Below are positions 9,195 through 17,161 of a stretch of DNA of 64,000 nucleotides, piece by piece. The translations under genes were made by a program, and so were the position numbers. The stretch's first letter is position 1; each line of letters opens with the position of its first letter. This DNA is from Streptomyces sp. NBC_01716 (GTDB lineage: Bacteria > Actinomycetota > Actinomycetes > Streptomycetales > Streptomycetaceae), in assembly GCF_036248275.1 (NCBI RefSeq), contig NZ_CP109181.1, positions 4,092,001 to 4,156,000 of the forward strand, written 5' to 3'. The notes below the pieces were generated by a model. It did not search any database, was not told the origin of the DNA, and saw only the letters and a list, made by a program, of their open reading frames with translations.

Positions 9195-9978
9195 GATCGG
9201 TCCTCTCGTGGTCCGAGCTGGACGGTGCTTCTGAGGCACGGGCAGGGGCGGATGTGGGGGCGGATACGGGAGCGGGCGCGGGGACGGAGTCCTCGGGCGC
9301 CGGCACGGCGTCAGCAGGTTCAGGCGCGGACTCCGTCGCGGGTCCCGACTCCGACACCGGCTCCACCTCGGGTACGGGATCGGGTACGGGCGCGGGCGGA
9401 GGCGCCGGCGGAGAGCCGACGATCACCTGGCCCATCTGGATACGGCGGCCGTTGAGATAGATCGTCGGCCTGATGGTTTCCAGGACCGTCTCGGCCGTCA
9501 GCGAGGGATCTTCCTCGAAGGTCAGCGCCTCCAGCGAAAGACCGGCGTGGAACGCGTCGCCCTCGTGTTCCTGTACGAGCAGACCCGCCTCGTCCAGCGC
9601 CTCGCGGCACGACCGCAGATAGCGGCTGGTCTGCCGCGAGCGCGAAGTCGCCGCCTCGCCTTGGCGGTTGAGCCTGCGCTGCGCGCGCCACAGATTAGTC
9701 GCGGCGTCGGCGAGCGCCTTCGCGTCCAGGGGTTGCTCCTCGGCCGGACCGGCCGCGGTTACGGAACCGGCGCCGCCCTCCGAGACACCCCCCGAGTCGG
9801 CCCCAGCCCCCGTATCCGCAGCCGTATCCACGGCCGCGGCCGACGCCGCCACCGACGCGAGCAACCGTTCCAGCTCCTCGCGCGACGGTTCGTCCCAGGA
9901 CAGCGGCGCGATACGGAAAGCCCGGTGGTGCCGGCGCTGTGCGAGGTCCGCCCTGAGCCGGGAGAGCCGCCCGCTCAC
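9187..9978 (-). CDS. GrpE-like putative nucleotide exchange factor for the adjacent Hsp70
   Basis: A 263-residue protein. The chosen start is GTG at 9978, whose GTGA overlaps the kinase stop; an in-frame GTG at 9999 is an alternative. After an acidic/Ala-rich segment there is a long helical region (LWRAQRRLNRQGEAA; YLRSCREALDEAGLLVQEHEGD). It then ends in VLETIRPTIYLNGRRIQMGQ followed by VIVG. That end resembles the GrpE beta-domain end, where a hydrophobic helix is followed by GYxLNGRxIRxAxVxV. The last 80 residues are Pro/Ala/Glu-rich and probably disordered. Position directly before the Hsp70 gene supports a role in releasing ADP from it. The GrpE assignment is by motif only and is tentative. 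Confidence 0.7.
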   Translation of the reverse strand: MSGRLSRLRADLAQRRHHRAFRIAPLSWDEPSREELERLLASVAASAAAVDTAADTGAGADSGGVSEGGAGSVTAAGPAEEQPLDAKALADAATNLWRAQRRLNRQGEAATSRSRQTSRYLRSCREALDEAGLLVQEHEGDAFHAGLSLEALTFEEDPSLTAETVLETIRPTIYLNGRRIQMGQVIVGSPPAPPPAPVPDPVPEVEPVSESGPATESAPEPADAVPAPEDSVPAPAPVSAPTSAPARASEAPSSSDHERTDHA

Positions 9979-11138
9979 ATCATCACCCCCCGGCGCCACA
10001 GCGTGAGCTTGGACAGATAGCGGTCACGCAGGTATGGCGACAAGTTGACGGCCTCCTCCATGAGGTCGGCGGCGCGGTCGAGTTCCCCCGGCGAGCGGGC
10101 CAGTGCGAGTGCTTCTTCGGCCAGCCGCCGGGCACGTTCCGTGGGCGGCCTGTTGAGACGTTTGGTGGTGGCTTTGGGCGGCGGCCCGGTGGTCGAAGAG
10201 GCCTCGCCGCCAACGGAGTTGGGGCCCGTCGCCCCCTCCTCGTCCCCGCGTCGCGCCGCCTCCGCCGCCTCGGCCACCGCGCCGGCCATGGACTCCGCGC
10301 GCTCGCGCAGCGCGTCCGCGAGGAACTGGGCCGTGGCCGGACGGTTCTGCGGATCGATCTCCAGGGTGGCGAGCACGATGCGGTCCAGGTCCGCGTCGAC
10401 CTCGTCGTTGTAACTGCTCGGCGGGAGCAGCGACCGGTTGAACCGTCCGAACGAGAAGGACGAGAACTCCTCCCCGCCCCCGTGGAACGGAAAGCGGTTG
10501 GTCAGCAGCAGATACGCGATCACGCCGACCGACCACACGTCGCTGGCGCACGAATAGCCCTGGTTACGCATCACTTCGGGTGCCATGAAGGCGTACGTCC
10601 CCTGGGCACTGGCCAGATGCGTGAACGGATCGGCGCGCTTGGCCAGCCCGAAGTCGCTCACCCGCACGCGCATGCCCGAACCGTCGTAGCCGATCAGTAC
10701 GTTGGCCAGGGTCACGTCCCGGTGCACGATCGGCGGGTCCTGGGCATGGGCTACGGCGAGACCGCTCGCGATCTGGGTCATCACCTCGGCGACGAGATCC
10801 CTGGGGACCATCGACTTGTGTGCCGCGGCGAGGCGTTCGAGGCTGCCGCCCGCGACGTACTCCATCGTGAAGAAGCCCCGCAGTCCCTCGCGGGTGCGCA
10901 CGGTGTTGGCGTCGAAGAGCCGGACGATGTTGGGATGCCCGAGAGTCGACAGCAGTCTGGCCTCGTCCAGCATCCGCCGCGTCTCCTCCAGGGACGCGAC
11001 CCGCTTGAACAGCTTCATCGCCTGCCAGCCGAGATACTCGTGGCGCACCCGATGGACCTCGGCGAACGCCCCCTCACCCAGCGGGCGGTCGATCACAAGG
11101 GTGTCGCTGACCCTGTCACCACTGACGAGCAGTGTCAT
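9975..11138 (-). CDS. Serine/threonine protein kinase (Hanks type), soluble
   Basis: A 387-residue kinase. The ATG at 11138 shares ATGA with the upstream FHA gene's stop. Motifs: Gly-rich loop GEGAFAEVH (21-29), ATP lysine in AMKLFKR (Lys42), catalytic loop HRDVTLANV (139-147), DFGLAK (162-167) and MAPEVM (185-190). The lysine of the usual HRDxKxxN is threonine here. No transmembrane segment or PASTA domain is visible. The C-terminal 100 residues are helical and resemble a TPR (AEEALALARSPGELDRAADL). With the FHA protein encoded just upstream, it probably phosphorylates an operon partner that the FHA domain reads. Confidence 0.92.
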   Translation of the reverse strand: MTLLVSGDRVSDTLVIDRPLGEGAFAEVHRVRHEYLGWQAMKLFKRVASLEETRRMLDEARLLSTLGHPNIVRLFDANTVRTREGLRGFFTMEYVAGGSLERLAAAHKSMVPRDLVAEVMTQIASGLAVAHAQDPPIVHRDVTLANVLIGYDGSGMRVRVSDFGLAKRADPFTHLASAQGTYAFMAPEVMRNQGYSCASDVWSVGVIAYLLLTNRFPFHGGGEEFSSFSFGRFNRSLLPPSSYNDEVDADLDRIVLATLEIDPQNRPATAQFLADALRERAESMAGAVAEAAEAARRGDEEGATGPNSVGGEASSTTGPPPKATTKRLNRPPTERARRLAEEALALARSPGELDRAADLMEEAVNLSPYLRDRYLSKLTLWRRGVMM

Positions 11139-12040
11139 GCGGGGTCCGCCTTCCGCCCGCCCGAGCCCGACCCGGGGCCGGAGCCCGTACCACGCCCACC
11201 AGATCCCGAGCCCGACCCCGAACCGTCCCCACCCGCGAGCACGTTGAGCCGGTACCCGATCCCCGTCACCGTCTCCAGAATCTTCGGATTCGACGGATCC
11301 GCCTCGATACAGCGCCGTACCGCCCTTACGACACCCGCGATGTCGGCCCTGCTGTACGACCGGTGCGGCGCCCACTCCTCGTTCGAGCCCCACAACGCCG
11401 TGATCAGCTCGGCGTGTTCACACGCGACGGCCGCGCCGCTCGTGCTGCGCCCCGCCATGTACCGCAGCAACTGATGCCCCTGCGGCCGCAGTCCGGTGAT
11501 CAGCGTCTCCTCGCCGTCCTCGTTGCGGTACGCCCTCGCGGCGACCCAGTCGTACCGCAGGCACGGCCCCGTATGGCGTACGTCCGAAGGCGAACCGAAC
11601 GGCGCCGGCCGGGTGGTGTGCGGGTCCAGGAAGGTCAACTCCCAGTACACCGGCTCCCCTTCGGGATCCATGTCGCCCAGGATCAGCACCGTGTCCCCGT
11701 GCTGTATGCGCTTGCGCGCCTGGAGCCGCTCTATGGTGTCGCCGTGTCTCAGCAGCGTCCCGTTGACGCTCGCGTTGTCCGTCACCGACCACATGCCGTC
11801 GGCGAAGTCGAGGGTGCAGTGCAGCCGTCCGACCCAGCGCTGCGGATCGGGGCCGAGTCCGACATCGGGGGCCCGCTCGGGCACGGCGCGCCCGACGGTG
11901 ACCGACACGCCGCTCAGCTCGAAGACGGTCTGCGTGCCCTCCGGTGAACTCACCCGCAGAGCAGCCCCCTTGACCCCCACCACCCGTCTCTCCTCCATGG
12001 TCATCATCGGTAGTCTCCGGTCGGACGGGCGTGTCGTCAC
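11135..12040 (-). CDS. FHA domain protein with C-terminal winged-helix (OmpR/PhoB-like) domain
   Basis: A 301-residue protein whose GTG start overlaps the upstream stop by 4 bases. The FHA domain (about 35-125) shows VTVGRAV, the phosphothreonine-binding region WVGRLHC, and DNASVNGTLLRHGD with the conserved Asn-Gly. The region 175-268 (LITALWGSNEEW, RADIAGVVRAVRRCIEAD, ILETVTGIGYRLNV) has the helix pattern and terminal hairpin of response-regulator C-terminal winged helices. A Gly/Ser-rich tail follows. It could couple kinase signalling to DNA binding, or use the winged helix for protein contacts. FHA is clear; the winged helix is a pattern call. Confidence 0.85.
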   Translation of the reverse strand: MTTRPSDRRLPMMTMEERRVVGVKGAALRVSSPEGTQTVFELSGVSVTVGRAVPERAPDVGLGPDPQRWVGRLHCTLDFADGMWSVTDNASVNGTLLRHGDTIERLQARKRIQHGDTVLILGDMDPEGEPVYWELTFLDPHTTRPAPFGSPSDVRHTGPCLRYDWVAARAYRNEDGEETLITGLRPQGHQLLRYMAGRSTSGAAVACEHAELITALWGSNEEWAPHRSYSRADIAGVVRAVRRCIEADPSNPKILETVTGIGYRLNVLAGGDGSGSGSGSGGRGTGSGPGSGSGGRKADPA

Positions 12041-14298
12041 AGCCCGCCGCCCCAGAGGTTGTCACCCACGTAGGACACGGCGCACATCGCGTAGATCGGG
12101 GTGCTCAGACCGGTCCACCAGTCCTGGGCGGGATAGACGACGTGCAGCCGCATGGTGCTCGACACGCCTTTCGTCAGATCCTCGCACGCTGCCTCGGCCC
12201 GCGCGTAGACAGCTTCGTTGCCCGGCCACGGGGGGCGGTCGTCGACCTCGTACAGGACGGGATACCCCACGATCTCGGCCCAATGAAGCTCTTCGCAGGG
12301 CACGATGGGCAGACCGACCGACTCGGCGGAGAGATCCTTCTTGGACTGGACGCACGATCCCACCGGTGCGTTTTCCCGGACGAACTGGCTGAAGGTGTCC
12401 ATGAGTACCGGTTCGTCCGCTTCCGCGACATTCAGCGGCACCCGGTCCTCCTCCGTCATGGCCTCGTTGTCCGCCCGGTGCACCACACACGTCGTGTACT
12501 CGCCGCCCAGCCGGGATCTGACCGCGAGCTCCCAGGCCTCCTTGCCGGGCACCGTGTACGTCACCACCAGTCCTTCCCCCTCCGCGCCGAGCCGAGCGAG
12601 CACGAGTTGGCACCGGAAGCGGGAGAGCGCCACCGCCTGCTCCACTCCCGGGTACTTGCCCGTCAGATACCTGGACTCCCTTCCCAGCAGCGACTCGTAG
12701 GCCACCACCTCACCCCAGTGGGCGTCGTCGCACGGGACCGTATCCACCTCGCGTGCGCCTACCTCCCAGTCCGACTCCCGTTCTATGCACCCGCCCACCG
12801 GATCGTTCTCCTCGGCGTCGGCCGCCGACAGGACGAACGTGCCGGCCCCCGGCCGTGCTCCGCTGTCGCCGCTGTCGTCGTTGTCGAACACCCCCGTGAG
12901 CGCTCGCGCGAGGAGGATCAGCAGCACGACGGCCATGACCAGGGCGAACACCTTCCGGCTACGGCCGGGGGTGCCCGGGGTGCCGTAACTGCCCGAGCCG
13001 CTCCGTCTGTACGAGCCCGGCCAGTTGCGGAGATCGTCCATCATGCGGTCGATTTCCTCGGTGCCCGCGCCGCCCGCCAACTGGCGTTTGACGTTCAGCA
13101 GAAGGCTTCTGGCGAGACTGATGCGGCCGGCCGCGACCAGTTGGTCGACCTGCGTCCTGATCTGGTTGAAGGTCTCCATCATGTTGCGCAGACCGTCGCG
13201 GTTCGTCCTGATGGTCTGCTGGGTGACCGGGTCCGTCGCCAACTCGCCCGCCGTACGGAACCACTTGGACGCCTTCAGATTCGCCCCAGGGCCGAGCGCG
13301 TCCGTGGCGGCGGTGGCGCAGTTGTTGAGCAGGACCGCGACGTCGTTGCGGGCGGTCGAGGTGCGGCGGTGCCTGGCGTGGGGGACCAGGGCTTCCAGCT
13401 GTTTCAGTGCGGGCAGGGCGTGTTCGTACACCTGAGCCGCGGCGCCGTCCCAGTCCCCCCCTTCCAACTGGGACGACGCCCGTTTCGCGGTCGCACGGAG
13501 CGACTCGTAGTGAGGCGCGGCGGCCTCTTCCAGCTGGTCTTCGACCAGGCTGGAGGGTACGAGTGGCCAGCCGTGCGCCAGTTTGGTGAGCAGCAGGCGG
13601 TCGGCGGTGTTCGGCGCCGTCGACGCGAGCTCGATCAGTGGTTTGACCAGGGTGGCCGGCAGGGCGTCGCGGAGCGTGTCGATCACGGAGTCGTCGAGCT
13701 GCCGGTCGTCGAGGACGGCGATACGGTGCCGCACGTGGTCCCAGAAGACCGCGCGGCGCAGCACCTGGCCCCACAACCGCGAGGCGTCTGTCCACAGTTG
13801 GGTCGCCTCGGAGTCGCCCCACCCCGCGGACAGGTCGTCGACCGTCAGGTCGAGCGCCGCGCTGTGCGCGCGTACGGCGGCGTCGTGGTCGGTGTGCAGC
13901 GACTTGGGGCACTCGCAGGTGGGACCCTGCCCGCTCCCGCTCCCGCTCCCGCTCCCATTCCCGCTTCCGTTCCCATTCCCGCTCCCGCCCGCCGCTCCTT
14001 CGGCGTCCCAGAGCCAGAACAGCTCGTCGACCAGCCGGCGGCGCGGGTCGCCGAGTATCCGGTCGAAGGCGCCGCGGACGTCGTCGAGACTGACGGGGAG
14101 CGAGTGCCCGAGGTCGACGTCGGCGCCGAGTTCGAGCGCGGGCGTGATGCGCTGCTGCCGCTGTCGTACCGTTCGCCGGTCCGCGTAGGTGGGCAGCCCG
14201 GTGATACGGAAAGCGTTCCGCCGGTACATCTGCGGGCCTGCCGCCTCCAGCAGCCCCGCTGTCGTCTCGTCGATCACAGCACGCTCCGAATCGACCAT
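12037..14298 (-). CDS. Membrane protein with J-like N-terminus and two septum-formation-like repeats
   Basis: A 753-residue protein, first gene of the Hsp70/kinase operon. The ATG start is at 14298; an in-frame GTG at 14373 is possible. Residues 28-98 (AFRITGLPTYAD, VRGAFDRILGDPRRRLVDEL) resemble a J domain in shape but have no HPD. A Gly-Ser-Asn linker follows, then a CECPKS/HTDHDAAVRAH stretch and a long helical cytosolic region. One membrane span is near 449-468 (VFALVMAVVLLILLARAL). The exterior part has two similar units, near 499-605 and 644-745. Each starts VGxC and contains VPC and an HWxE(V/I)V or similar pattern, with paired Cys, like the Septum_form domain. It is probably the membrane sensor or anchor of the system. 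Confidence 0.75.
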   Translation of the reverse strand: MVDSERAVIDETTAGLLEAAGPQMYRRNAFRITGLPTYADRRTVRQRQQRITPALELGADVDLGHSLPVSLDDVRGAFDRILGDPRRRLVDELFWLWDAEGAAGGSGNGNGSGNGSGSGSGSGQGPTCECPKSLHTDHDAAVRAHSAALDLTVDDLSAGWGDSEATQLWTDASRLWGQVLRRAVFWDHVRHRIAVLDDRQLDDSVIDTLRDALPATLVKPLIELASTAPNTADRLLLTKLAHGWPLVPSSLVEDQLEEAAAPHYESLRATAKRASSQLEGGDWDGAAAQVYEHALPALKQLEALVPHARHRRTSTARNDVAVLLNNCATAATDALGPGANLKASKWFRTAGELATDPVTQQTIRTNRDGLRNMMETFNQIRTQVDQLVAAGRISLARSLLLNVKRQLAGGAGTEEIDRMMDDLRNWPGSYRRSGSGSYGTPGTPGRSRKVFALVMAVVLLILLARALTGVFDNDDSGDSGARPGAGTFVLSAADAEENDPVGGCIERESDWEVGAREVDTVPCDDAHWGEVVAYESLLGRESRYLTGKYPGVEQAVALSRFRCQLVLARLGAEGEGLVVTYTVPGKEAWELAVRSRLGGEYTTCVVHRADNEAMTEEDRVPLNVAEADEPVLMDTFSQFVRENAPVGSCVQSKKDLSAESVGLPIVPCEELHWAEIVGYPVLYEVDDRPPWPGNEAVYARAEAACEDLTKGVSSTMRLHVVYPAQDWWTGLSTPIYAMCAVSYVGDNLWGGGL
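13931..13989 (-). repeat. Six-base tandem repeat encoding a Gly-Ser/Asn linker
   Basis: Imperfect tandem units of CCCGCT/CCCATT on the plus strand encode alternating Gly-Ser/Gly-Asn residues (about 104-124 of the protein). It links the J-like N-terminus to the helical region and is prone to length variation. Confidence 0.8.
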
Positions 14299-14398
14299 GT
14301 CGAGGGTGGTTGTCCCTCTGGAAAGTATGGCGACCCAGGCTGCCGTGCTCCATGGCAACTGAATGGAATTCACATGGGCAACGCCCGCTGTGCCGCGC

Positions 14399-15436
14399 TC
14401 AGTCGTCGTGTACGTGCGTGGACGAGGTGTCCTCCGGCGGCACCGTACGCCCGCCGTCGCGTCCCGAGGCGATCACCGCGACGAGTACGCCGATGATGGC
14501 CACGGCCGCCACACGAATCGTCAGCCGCAGCGTCCAGCCGGTCTTCGACCCGCGGTGCGCGCCGGGCGCGGCGAGGCGTTCGGAGCGGCGGGCGGGGCGG
14601 AGGAGACGGAGCAGGAAGAGTGCGGCGATGGGGAGTTGGAGGAGCCATACGGTGTTGCGGAAGGCTCCGTCGTACCAGACGTTCGTGCCGTACAGCAGCG
14701 TGTGCCACACACTCAGGATGTAGACGACGAGGACGAAGCGGTGCAGGATCCGCCACGTCTTCGGGCCGATGCGGTGGCGTACGTAGAAGAGCAGGCCGAG
14801 CGGGATCGCGAGATAGAGGGCCGCCTGGCCGATCGGCATGGCCCAGACACCGGTGCCGGAGTTGTAGCCGCCGGGGATGAACGTCTCCAGGACGGCGCTG
14901 CCCAGGCGCGAGGGCCAGGAGTCGGTGTCCTGGTAGACCAACTCGGCGGCGAACAGCAGCGCGTGGGCGACGATGAGCGCGATCGTGTTGAGGCTGGTGG
15001 TGCGGTGCAGACGCTCCAGGCGGGGGCCGGAGAGCGGCAGACGGGCCGGGCGCGGGCCGGAGAGGAGCAGGCCGATGATGACGGTGCCCCAGGCCCAGAG
15101 GAGCGCGGCCCAGCCGAACGCCTGGCTGAGGTAGTACATCCAGAATTCGCTCGTGTCCGCCATGAACGGCATGACCGTCAGGGTGGACGACGCCTCCGAC
15201 TCGATCCGCACGTAGAGGATGACGAAGACGGCGGCCGTCACCAGGAGGGCGACCGTGCCGTCGAGCCAGCTCGCCCGGAGGTCCGAGCGGAGGGTGACCC
15301 GGGGCGTGGCGGTGGCGTGGCCGGTGGCGGCGGGCGAGGCCGGGGTCGTCGTCTCTGCGTCGGGCGCATCAGGCGCGTCGGGCGCTTGGGGCGCGTCCTT
15401 CGCGTCGGGCGTCGCGGGCTCTGGGGGCGGATTCAT
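14399..15436 (-). CDS. Ferric reductase-like transmembrane (haem b) protein
   Basis: A 345-residue polytopic protein. ATG at 15436 follows GGAG with 9-base spacing. After a Pro/Ala-rich 50-residue N-terminus there are about seven membrane spans (e.g. GTVALLVTAAVFVILYV; FVLVVYILSVWHTLLYG). Candidate haem-ligating His residues are in LERLHRTTSLNTIALIVAH and RILHRFVLVVYILSVWH, the spacing seen in ferric reductase/YedZ-type domains. No FAD/NAD-binding domain is present, so electrons must come from a separate partner. It lies 101 bases upstream of the Hsp70 operon in the same direction, but the gap suggests a separate unit. It may move electrons to an exported or surface acceptor. Confidence 0.83.
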   Translation of the reverse strand: MNPPPEPATPDAKDAPQAPDAPDAPDAETTTPASPAATGHATATPRVTLRSDLRASWLDGTVALLVTAAVFVILYVRIESEASSTLTVMPFMADTSEFWMYYLSQAFGWAALLWAWGTVIIGLLLSGPRPARLPLSGPRLERLHRTTSLNTIALIVAHALLFAAELVYQDTDSWPSRLGSAVLETFIPGGYNSGTGVWAMPIGQAALYLAIPLGLLFYVRHRIGPKTWRILHRFVLVVYILSVWHTLLYGTNVWYDGAFRNTVWLLQLPIAALFLLRLLRPARRSERLAAPGAHRGSKTGWTLRLTIRVAAVAIIGVLVAVIASGRDGGRTVPPEDTSSTHVHDD

Positions 15437-15640
15437 CGGGCGGTCTCCGGTTCCGTCATCTGCCGTCGTACGGACTGGTGCACGGTCGTACAGTTGGAGG
15501 TGTCGGTGAGCCGGGCCGAGAAGTTCCCGAGCACTTCATGTGAGCTGGATCACACCAACTCCTTGTCCCCGCAAAGCGCCTGAACATCCGATGTATACCC
15601 ATCAGGTGGCCTTTCGCGACAGCCGTGTCACGCTGGCACC

Positions 15641-16333
15641 ATGACGGCCATGGGAGCCGGACCCGCACTCCGCCTCGCGCGCACCGCGGTCTTCGCCGCC
15701 GTGTGCGTCCTGGTGTCCGGGCTCGGCCACGCCCTGTCGTCCGGTGGCCCGCTGCCACCGCGCGTGCTCGCCATCGCCTTCCTGCCGGTGTGCGGCGCGG
15801 GCTGGCTGCTGTCCGGGAAGGAACGCGGCGGCGCCGTGATCGTCGGCGCGAGTGCCGCCGGACAGCTGCTGCTGCACGCGGTGTTCAGCGGTCTGCATCC
15901 CGGTCCGCGCGGCGACCACGCCGGACATGGCAGCCATAAGGACGGCGGGACGGCCGGGGGCGGCGGCGAGTTGTCGCACGATGCCGTCGGTGAACTCCTC
16001 GGTCTGAACGGGCTGACCGGGCTGCTCGACAGCTCCGGCCTCACCTCGGGCATGCTCGGCGCGCACCTGCTCGCCGGCCTCGTCTGCGGCCTGTGGCTGT
16101 GGCGCGGCGACCGCGCCTTCGTACAACTGGTGTGCGTTCTTGAGCTGTTCGTGTACGACGTCCGCGACGTGTTCGAGCGGCTGCGCTTCGCCCACGCGGT
16201 ACTCAGCGGCTGCCGGCCGGCGTATCAGCCGCTGCTCGCGGCCCCCGTCGCGTACCCGCCGGTCCGGCCACCGGCCCAACTCCCGGCCCTGCACGTCGTG
16301 TCGCGGCGCGGGCCGCCACTCCTCGCGTTCTGA
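15641..16333 (+). CDS. His-rich integral membrane protein of unknown function
   Basis: A 230-residue protein with about five hydrophobic segments (AVFAAVCVLVSGLGHAL; VLAIAFLPVCGAGWLL; AVIVGASAAGQLLLHAVF; MLGAHLLAGLVCGLWLW). A short His/Gly-rich loop, GDHAGHGSHKDG, lies between spans and could bind a metal. ATG at 15641 was chosen; ATG at 15650 is also in frame. It lies 75 bases upstream of an ECF sigma factor gene in the same direction, so it may be a membrane regulator or stress-response partner of that sigma factor. I do not recognise a named family. Confidence 0.75.
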   Translation: MTAMGAGPALRLARTAVFAAVCVLVSGLGHALSSGGPLPPRVLAIAFLPVCGAGWLLSGKERGGAVIVGASAAGQLLLHAVFSGLHPGPRGDHAGHGSHKDGGTAGGGGELSHDAVGELLGLNGLTGLLDSSGLTSGMLGAHLLAGLVCGLWLWRGDRAFVQLVCVLELFVYDVRDVFERLRFAHAVLSGCRPAYQPLLAAPVAYPPVRPPAQLPALHVVSRRGPPLLAF

Positions 16334-16408
16334 GCGCTTCTCCGCTCCTCACCTTCACCGCTCTGACTCCACGGGCCGCCCACACGGCCCGGACGCGAAG
16401 GACTTCCC

Positions 16409-17140
16409 GTGATACCTGCTGCCCTGCGCACACCTGTGCCCGGACACATCACCTCCAGACCCGTCACTCCCAGACCGGTCGCCCCCGGACGCACAACACC
16501 CGGACTCACAACGCCCAAACACATACCCCCCACCCGCATACATCCGACGACCGGCAGAAGCGCACGCGCCGACGATTCCGAGATCACCGCGTGGGCACTG
16601 GCCGCAGGTCTCGGTGACCGGCGGGCGGCCGAACTCTTCGTACAGGCCACGTATGACGACGTACGCCGCTTCGTCGCGCACCTCAGCGCCGACGTGCGCG
16701 GAGCGGACGACCTCACCCAGGAGACGTATCTGCGGGCGCTGGCGAGCCTCGCGCGGTTCGCGGGGCGGTCCTGCGCGCGTGTGTGGCTGCTGGCCATCGC
16801 GCGCCGGGTGGTCGTCGACCGGTACAGGCGGGCGGCCGTACGGCCCCGGATCGCCGACACCACGGACTGGGTGACCGTCGCGGACCGGGCTCAGCCACGG
16901 CATCTGCCGGGTTTCGAGGAGTCGGTGGCGCTCGCGGACGCCCTGGGCGCGATGGAGCCGGGGCGGCGGCAGGCGTTCGTACTGACCCGGCTCGTCGGGC
17001 TCTCGTACGCGGAGGCCGCCGACGCCCTGGGCTGCCCCGTCGGGACGATACGGTCCCGCGTCGCCCGCGCCCGGCGGGATCTCGCGGAGGTCTGGCAGCC
17101 GGAGGGCGGGGACGCGGCGGTCACGGCCGTCCCCGTGTGA
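16409..17140 (+). CDS. ECF-type RNA polymerase sigma factor
   Basis: A 243-residue sigma-70 family protein starting with GTG at 16409 behind GAAGGAC. The first 50 residues are Pro/Thr-rich and not part of the fold. Region 2 shows LFVQATYDDVRRFVAHL, ADDLTQETYLRAL and WLLAIARRVVVDRYRR. Region 4 shows ALGAMEPGRRQAFVLTRLVG, LSYAEAADALGCPVGTIRSR and VARARRDL. It is a short group 4 (ECF) factor directing polymerase to a specific regulon. No anti-sigma gene with a zinc motif is adjacent; the preceding membrane protein may play that role. Confidence 0.93.
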   Translation: MIPAALRTPVPGHITSRPVTPRPVAPGRTTPGLTTPKHIPPTRIHPTTGRSARADDSEITAWALAAGLGDRRAAELFVQATYDDVRRFVAHLSADVRGADDLTQETYLRALASLARFAGRSCARVWLLAIARRVVVDRYRRAAVRPRIADTTDWVTVADRAQPRHLPGFEESVALADALGAMEPGRRQAFVLTRLVGLSYAEAADALGCPVGTIRSRVARARRDLAEVWQPEGGDAAVTAVPV

Positions 17141-17161
17141 CGCGGCCGTAGCCGCTGCTCA

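Noticed and set aside
6675..9455. 926-codon plus-strand open frame opposite the Hsp70 gene
   Set aside because: It mirrors the Hsp70 gene and has no motif; the Hsp70 motifs on the minus strand are unambiguous.
13931..13989. Short tandem units considered as a CRISPR or VNTR array
   Set aside because: Units are 6 bases, have no spacers and translate to a Gly-Ser/Asn linker.
14316..14373. Upstream in-frame GTG at 14373 and promoter-like TTGCCA/TACTTT for the Hsp70 operon
   Set aside because: The TTGCCA-TACTTT spacing (about 25 bases) is too long for a normal promoter, and the extra N-terminal residues show no feature; start and promoter remain open.
12031..14496. 821-codon plus-strand open frame
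   Set aside because: It is the antisense of the membrane-protein gene with its GSG linker; no domain or ribosome site.
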